A DNA stretch of 8,943 bases. Origin: Chloroflexota bacterium. Lineage in GTDB: Bacteria; Chloroflexota; UBA5177; JANWHV01. This document shows positions 4,516 to 8,943 of this stretch, in pieces. A program made the position numbers and the translations under genes. Where the stretch lies: positions 1-8,943 of the forward strand of contig JANWHO010000244.1 in assembly GCA_025450375.1 (NCBI GenBank). Direction: 5' to 3'. The stretch's first letter is position 1. Each line of letters begins with the position of its first letter. The notes beneath the pieces were generated by a model. The model made no database searches and had not been told where the DNA came from. It saw only the letters and a list, made by a program, of their open reading frames with translations.

Positions 4516-6894
4516 ATGAAACGAACCGTTGCCGTGAGCCGGGCCACCAAACGAGCCAAGAAGCAGCCGTCCCGTGCCCCCCTGGTGGTCATCCTTTCCG
4601 CCGCCTTCACCATCGGCACCACCTTCTTGATCTTGGTCTCGCTGCTTGTCGCGGGCGGAATCGGTGTCTATCGCTATTATCAGTCGGTCGTCCCCACCGG
4701 CTTGCAAGCCCTGGCCGCCTTTGAGCAGCAGCCCTATCAGGTGAGTTATGTCGAGGATCGCGCCGGTTTCACCTTGCAGGATCTGGTGAATCCCAATCTG
4801 GGCGTGCGGTCCATCATTCCCCTGAAAATGATTCCCGCCAATCTGGTGAACGCGACCATCGATACCGAAAACCGGACCTTTTGGACGGATCCCGGCATCG
4901 ATGTCGCCCGCATCATCAAGGCCGGGCAGCATGACATTGGGTCAGGATCCACCGGCTTGCAGGGTGCTTCCACGATCACCCAGCAGTTGGTCAAGATGGC
5001 GGATTTCGGCTCGGCCATTGATACGCGGCGGAAGCTTGACGTGGGTGGGGTCCAGCAGAAGATCAAGGAGTTGATGATCGCGCTCGGGGCCACTCAGCAG
5101 ATCAAGAACTGCAGCTTGCATTGCCGCAAGGAGGCGATTCTTGAGATGTACTTGAACGCGGCCCCATACGGCGGCACTATTTATGGGGTCGAGGCAGCCG
5201 CGCGCTATTACTTCAACGAGCCGGCCTCCAAGCTCGATCTGGCCCAGTGCGCGCTCCTGGCCGGGATCCCCCAGGCTCCCAGCGACTACGATCCAGCCAG
5301 TCACCCGGACGCCGCGCAAACCCGCCAGCATCATGTGCTGGATTCCATGCTCTCTCAGCACCACATTACCCAGGCGCAACACGACGCGGCGACGGCCGAA
5401 TCGCTGCACTACACTTTCACCAGTCTGATTCAGCACAACGCCAGCAACAGCATTGAATCGTATTTCGTGAACTGGCTGGTGAACGATTATTTGTCCGACC
5501 CCAAGAACCTGGCCCAGTTCGGTATCCCTGATCTGCAGCAGCCGAACGACATTTACCGTGGGTTCATCTTCAAGACGACCCTTGACCCGGTAGCGCAGCA
5601 AACCGCGCAGAATATCGTGAACGGGCAAGTCTCCACCCTGGGATGGGCTAATGTCACCGATGGGGCCCTGGTCTCCATCGATCCGAAGAGCAATGAGATT
5701 CGCTCCTTCGTGGGTGGGATTGGCTACAACGCCAGTATCCAGTGCCCACAATGCGACATGGCCTGGGATTATCGCCAGCCCGGATCTTCCTTTAAGCCCT
5801 TCACCTATGTGACCGCCTTCATGAACGGACACTTCCCCGGCCAGTCGATCAGTGATTCCTATGTCAAGTTCCCGGACTCCAGCGAGCCCAGCGGCTTCTA
5901 TACGCCCAAGAACTATGATTTGCGGTATCACGGGATGGTGACCATCCGGACGGCGCTCGCCAATTCCTACAATATTCCGGCCGTGAAGACGCTCTATTCG
6001 CTGGGTCCGGACGGTCGGGCCAAGGTGCTGAAGGTGATTGATGCCATGGGCTATCGCATCGAACAGCAAGATCCGAACAAATTGGGACTCTCGCTGACCC
6101 TGGGCGGGTATCGAGGCCGGCTTCTGGACGAAGTGAACGGCTACACCGTCTTCGCCAATGGGGGGATCTACCGGCCCTACATGCCCATTCTGGCGATCTA
6201 CCGGCAAAACGCCGATGGTTCCCGGACCCTCCTCTGGCAATACAAGACGCCGAAAGGGGTTCAGGTGATTCCACCGCAGGATGCCTATTTGATTACCAAC
6301 GTGCTTGCCGATACGGCGGCCAAGGTTCCCGCGTTTGGGGATGCCGCCTTCAGCTTGCTCGGCCTGGCGGATCGCCCGGTGGCCAGCAAGACCGGGACCA
6401 CCAACGATTTCAAGGACAATCTGACCCTGGGCTATACTCCCAATCTGGCCACCGGCGTGTGGGTGGGCAACCCTAACGATACTCCGATGTATGGCACGAC
6501 CGGCATCACGGGCGCCGCCCCGATCTGGCATGCCTATATGGCTACCATGCTGCAAAATATGCCGGTCGAGCAGTTCGTCCAGCCGCCGGGTATCATCACC
6601 GCGACGGTCGCGGTCCACGCTCCGCCCGGAGCTCTCCCCGGCTTGGCGAGCACGGGCTCTGGGGTCACCGACATTTTCGCGGCCGGTAGCGTACCTCGCG
6701 CCTTCGACGTGCCCTCCCAGGACGATTATTCGGGCGGAGCGGAGAGCATCACATCCGGCACGACCACCCCGTCCGGTGCCGCGACTCCGGGCGCCAGCAC
6801 GACGAAAAACACCAGTGGCTGTCCGGGCGCCTATACCTACACAACCAGCGTGGTGAACGGAAAGACGGTCTATCACTACACTTGCTCAGGCTAG
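4516..6894 (+). CDS. Class A (bifunctional) penicillin-binding protein: GT51 transglycosylase plus transpeptidase
   Basis: The enzyme polymerises glycan strands from lipid II and cross-links the stem peptides on the outer face of the cytoplasmic membrane. The 792-residue product has a basic N-terminus (1-20) and one membrane anchor at about 23-50. The GT51 domain spans about 75-255: TENRTFWTDPG holds the likely catalytic E118, and GASTITQQLVK (150-160) and ILEMYLN (208-214) are further glycosyltransferase motifs. The transpeptidase domain spans about 350-680, with S424-S-F-K427 (nucleophile and lysine), S484-Y-N486 and K625-T-G-T-T629. A Ser/Thr/Pro/Gly-rich tail follows, ending in a short C769/C790 module. 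Canonical EDxxFxxH reads ENxxFxxD here. Pairs C199/C203 and C410/C413 could form disulfides. ATG 4516 is preferred: GAAGG lies 5 bases upstream, and an earlier in-frame ATG at 4414 is inside the promoter. Penicillin-binding family is certain; which paralogue (PBP1A/1B-like) is not. Confidence 0.95.
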   Translation: MKRTVAVSRATKRAKKQPSRAPLVVILSAAFTIGTTFLILVSLLVAGGIGVYRYYQSVVPTGLQALAAFEQQPYQVSYVEDRAGFTLQDLVNPNLGVRSIIPLKMIPANLVNATIDTENRTFWTDPGIDVARIIKAGQHDIGSGSTGLQGASTITQQLVKMADFGSAIDTRRKLDVGGVQQKIKELMIALGATQQIKNCSLHCRKEAILEMYLNAAPYGGTIYGVEAAARYYFNEPASKLDLAQCALLAGIPQAPSDYDPASHPDAAQTRQHHVLDSMLSQHHITQAQHDAATAESLHYTFTSLIQHNASNSIESYFVNWLVNDYLSDPKNLAQFGIPDLQQPNDIYRGFIFKTTLDPVAQQTAQNIVNGQVSTLGWANVTDGALVSIDPKSNEIRSFVGGIGYNASIQCPQCDMAWDYRQPGSSFKPFTYVTAFMNGHFPGQSISDSYVKFPDSSEPSGFYTPKNYDLRYHGMVTIRTALANSYNIPAVKTLYSLGPDGRAKVLKVIDAMGYRIEQQDPNKLGLSLTLGGYRGRLLDEVNGYTVFANGGIYRPYMPILAIYRQNADGSRTLLWQYKTPKGVQVIPPQDAYLITNVLADTAAKVPAFGDAAFSLLGLADRPVASKTGTTNDFKDNLTLGYTPNLATGVWVGNPNDTPMYGTTGITGAAPIWHAYMATMLQNMPVEQFVQPPGIITATVAVHAPPGALPGLASTGSGVTDIFAAGSVPRAFDVPSQDDYSGGAESITSGTTTPSGAATPGASTTKNTSGCPGAYTYTTSVVNGKTVYHYTCSG

Positions 6895-6904
6895 GTTCCA
6901 CTTG

Positions 6905-6933
6905 TTGCGGTCTACCCCTTCAGCGGGTACTCT
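6905..6933 (+). promoter_or_regulatory. Promoter of the ABC transporter ATPase gene
   Basis: TTGCGG (6905-6910), a 17-base spacer and TACTCT (6928-6933) form a plausible promoter 11 bases after the PBP stop codon. The predicted start near 6940 gives a leader of about 40 bases before GTG 6980. The in-frame TTG at 6902 lies upstream of this promoter and is not a likely start. No intrinsic terminator is visible between the PBP gene and this point, so read-through from the PBP gene is also possible. Confidence 0.45.
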
Positions 6934-6979
6934 GAGGGGACGGCGCCGCGCGGGCGCCACAAGCCGGATCGAGCGAGCC

Positions 6980-7732
6980 GTGATCGAGTGCGAGCAACTG
7001 GGCAAACAGTTCGGGCCCAAATGGGCGATCCGGGATCTGAATCTGTGCATTCCTCCCGGAGCAATCTTTGGGTTCCTCGGCCCCAATGGGGCTGGGAAGA
7101 CGACCACGCTCCAGATGATGGTTGGACTGCTCCGCCCTACCACCGGCTTGGTGCGGATCGATGGCCACGATATCGAGGTGGACCCGGTCGGCGCCAAGCA
7201 ATGCCTGGGCTACGTGCCGGACGAGCCCTATCTCTACGAGAAACTGAGTGGGCGCGAATATCTGGAATTCACCTGCGGGTTGTTTGATCTGCGGGGCGCT
7301 GAACGGAACTGCCGGATCAAGGACTACCTCGAACTGTTCCACGTCAGCGGCGATCAGCACCAACTGATCGGCAGCTATTCCCATGGGATGCGGCAGAAAA
7401 TCGCCCTGATCGCCGCTCTGGTCCACGAACCGCCGAACCTCTTCCTCGACGAGCCCACCGTGGGCCTGGACCCTGGCACGGCGCGGCTCCTCAAGGATAT
7501 CCTGGCTGAACGGGCGCGCGGCGGCGCTACCGTCTTGTTCTCCACCCACATCCTCGCGATCGCGGAAACCATCTGTGACGCGGTGGCGATTATTCACCAT
7601 GGACGCATGATCGCCACCGGCACGATTCAGGAGTTGCGTGAGCGCTCTCGACAGGGAAACCACAGTCTAGAAGACATCTTCATCGAGTTGACCACGCCCA
7701 TACTGGAGGGAACGGCCCAAGAGAATAGCTGA
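6980..7732 (+). CDS. ABC-2-type transporter ATP-binding protein, no adjacent permease
   Basis: The product (250 residues from GTG 6980) is the ATP-hydrolysing subunit of an ABC exporter, acting at the cytoplasmic face of the membrane with a separate permease. The Walker A motif GPNGAGKTT is at 34-42. The Q-loop region reads VPDEPYLY (79-86), with Asp/Glu where many families have Gln. The signature is YSHGMRQ (133-139), Walker B is LFLDEPT (154-160), the D-loop is GLDP, and the H-loop His is H190. The end LEDIFIELT (230-238) is the usual C-terminus of ABC-2/drug-exporter ATPases. GTG 6980 is chosen because the protein then opens (M)IECEQLGKQFG, as family members do; its ribosome binding site is weak. 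The permease normally encoded next to it is absent: the next gene is a secreted protease. Substrate cannot be predicted. Confidence 0.93.
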   Translation: MIECEQLGKQFGPKWAIRDLNLCIPPGAIFGFLGPNGAGKTTTLQMMVGLLRPTTGLVRIDGHDIEVDPVGAKQCLGYVPDEPYLYEKLSGREYLEFTCGLFDLRGAERNCRIKDYLELFHVSGDQHQLIGSYSHGMRQKIALIAALVHEPPNLFLDEPTVGLDPGTARLLKDILAERARGGATVLFSTHILAIAETICDAVAIIHHGRMIATGTIQELRERSRQGNHSLEDIFIELTTPILEGTAQENS

Positions 7733-7843
7733 GATCGGGCCCACCATGTGCCTGGAGCGTTCTAGGCTGGTAACACTCCGCGGACGGCTGCCGGCCACTA
7801 GCACGCATGATTGTCGCCCTTGCTGGAAGTAATGAGGTCTCGC
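7733..7843. other. Gap between the ABC ATPase and protease genes
   Basis: No convincing promoter or terminator is visible in these 111 bases. A weak imperfect stem can form between 7762-7770 and 7791-7801 (CTAG/GCTGG against CCGGC/CTAG with a 2-base bulge and one G-U pair), without a T-tract. The right end carries GAGGT (7834-7838), the ribosome binding site of the protease. Confidence 0.3.
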
Positions 7844-8943
7844 ATGTACATCCGTTCGCGCCATGCCGTCCGAGCCTGTATCGTGGCCGGCCTTGTGTTC
7901 GCCGCTCTGCCGCTCACCCCAGGCGCCCCGGGAGGGATCTGGAGGTCGTCCGCCGGCGCTTCTCCGATCACCATCACCGGCCTCACCCCATCATTGATCA
8001 GCCAGGCCCAGCACGGTCCAATCGATGTGATCATGCTGCTGCGTAAGGGCAATGGGGCCGCCGTCCTCCGCGATCTCCAGGCTACCGGGGCCTCGCGAAT
8101 TCTCTCCCTGGACATCGTGCATGGGCTGGCGGCTCGGGTGAGCGTCCAGACCCTGGAAGCGCTCCGGGGGAACCCCGAGTTGGCCGCGATTACCCTGGAT
8201 CATAGCTACAAAGTCTACCCGGCGCCCAACGCGGCGGAAATGAACCAGCACCAGGCGAAAAGCGGCATCCGCGCCGTGAGCACGGTTCCCGCCGGCCAGA
8301 CCGTGGTCAGCGAGCCCAATACGTTAAGCCTGATCAAGGCCGACCTGGCGCACAAGCAATTTACCGGCAAAGGGACGCGGGTGGCGATCCTCGATTCGGG
8401 GATCGACCTGGGCCAGCCAGATCTCAAGGGAGTGGTGGCTACCGGCGCCGACGGGAAGCCGCTCTACGCCGACTTCACCGGTACCGACCTCACCGATACG
8501 GTGGGCCACGGTACGGCGTGCGCCGGCACGATCGCCGGCCAGGCCCGCACGGTGTACGCGACGAATGACACCTATCGGGCCGAGGTGTACCCGGCCGCCA
8601 AGCCTGGGCAGCGCTTCGACGACAAGACATATTTCACCTTCAGTGGGGTAGCCCCTGGAGTGAAGCTGATGGTCGGGAAGATTCTCGACGCCCGCGCACC
8701 CTTTTTGTTCACGACCGATAGCAATATCGTGCGGGCGATTGGCTGGGCGGTTCAGAACCATGCCGACGTGATCAGCGAGTCGTGGGGGACCAACTTTCCC
8801 TTTGTCACCGATGGCGTGGATATTGTCTCCCTGGCCGACGAGGCCGCCGTGCAAGCAGGAGTGACCGTGGTGGCGGCCGATGGGAACTCGGGGCCGGGCC
8901 AGGGCACGCTGGGATCGCCCGCCACCGCGCCCGACGTGATCGC
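7844..8943 (+). CDS. Secreted subtilisin-family (S8) serine protease, 3' end beyond the window
   Basis: The frame runs off the right edge; 366 complete codons are visible. A signal peptide is likely at 1 to about 28 (basic start MYIRSRHAVR, then a hydrophobic core), so the enzyme should be exported. Residues about 60-125 look like an inhibitor_I9-type propeptide that folds and inhibits the protease until cleaved. The catalytic domain then begins: D184 in VAILDSGID, H222 in GHGTACAGTIAG, and oxyanion-hole N348 in AADGNSGPG. The catalytic Ser (GTSMA-type motif) should lie just past the edge. The H-to-N distance of 126 exceeds the 91 of classical subtilisin BPN', with extra sequence around 234-265. 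ATG 7844 has GAGGT 5 bases upstream; an in-frame ATG at 7832 would add four residues (MRSR) and is possible. It may share a transcript with the ABC ATPase 111 bp upstream. Family is sure; substrate is unknown. Confidence 0.93.
   Translation, partial: MYIRSRHAVRACIVAGLVFAALPLTPGAPGGIWRSSAGASPITITGLTPSLISQAQHGPIDVIMLLRKGNGAAVLRDLQATGASRILSLDIVHGLAARVSVQTLEALRGNPELAAITLDHSYKVYPAPNAAEMNQHQAKSGIRAVSTVPAGQTVVSEPNTLSLIKADLAHKQFTGKGTRVAILDSGIDLGQPDLKGVVATGADGKPLYADFTGTDLTDTVGHGTACAGTIAGQARTVYATNDTYRAEVYPAAKPGQRFDDKTYFTFSGVAPGVKLMVGKILDARAPFLFTTDSNIVRAIGWAVQNHADVISESWGTNFPFVTDGVDIVSLADEAAVQAGVTVVAADGNSGPGQGTLGSPATAPDVI

Noticed and set aside
4942..6876. A 644-codon open frame on the minus strand opposite the penicillin-binding protein
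   Set aside because: It is long but shows no domain and an odd composition rich in Gly, Arg, Ile and His. The sense frame has every PBP motif, so this is a codon-bias artefact.
6902..6979. TTG start for the ABC ATPase
   Set aside because: It precedes the predicted promoter, and the added 26 residues are Arg-rich and unlike the family, whose members start at the position of GTG 6980.

Overview
The window is a GC-rich bacterial chromosomal segment carrying six protein genes, five complete and one cut by the right edge. I see no rRNA, tRNA, CRISPR array, insertion sequence or phage gene. The penicillin-binding protein, with a GT51 motif of the type ExxxFWTxPG, together with the Tat/Sec-independent look of the genes and the promoter style, suggests a Gram-positive-like or monoderm-like lineage. 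Chloroflexota is my best guess. That placement is inference from protein flavour only, because no rRNA or marker set is present.

Layout from left to right: (1) 1-182 is non-coding leader ending in an extended -10 promoter that sits right against the uvrC start codon. (2) uvrC (183-2306, +) encodes the excision nuclease subunit of nucleotide excision repair. It is enlarged by two insertions, one inside its cysteine (Fe-S) loop and one inside its RNase H-like nuclease domain. (3) A 65-bp gap holds a palindrome and a promoter for an OmpR/PhoB-type response regulator (2372-3091, +) that has no histidine kinase beside it. (4) A methionine gamma-lyase-like PLP enzyme (3076-4257, -) converges on the regulator, and their 3' ends overlap by 16 bp. 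(5) A 258-bp divergent intergenic region (4258-4515) is rich in small repeats and carries a good promoter for the next gene. (6) A class A penicillin-binding protein (4516-6894, +) builds peptidoglycan outside the membrane. (7) An ABC-2-type transporter ATPase (6980-7732, +) has its own promoter and no permease next to it. (8) A secreted subtilisin-family (S8) protease (7844 to the edge, +) has a signal peptide and an I9-type propeptide; its catalytic Ser lies beyond the window.

The genes do not form one obvious pathway. uvrC, the regulator, the PLP enzyme and the PBP each appear to be separate transcription units, three of them with recognisable promoters. The ABC ATPase and the protease are in the same direction 111 bp apart and might be co-transcribed. 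I do not see a convincing new multi-gene system. The most useful leads are the two UvrC insertions, the likely leaderless uvrC transcript, the structured leader of the PLP gene, the paired extracytoplasmic cysteines of the PBP, and the orphan ABC ATPase next to a secreted protease.
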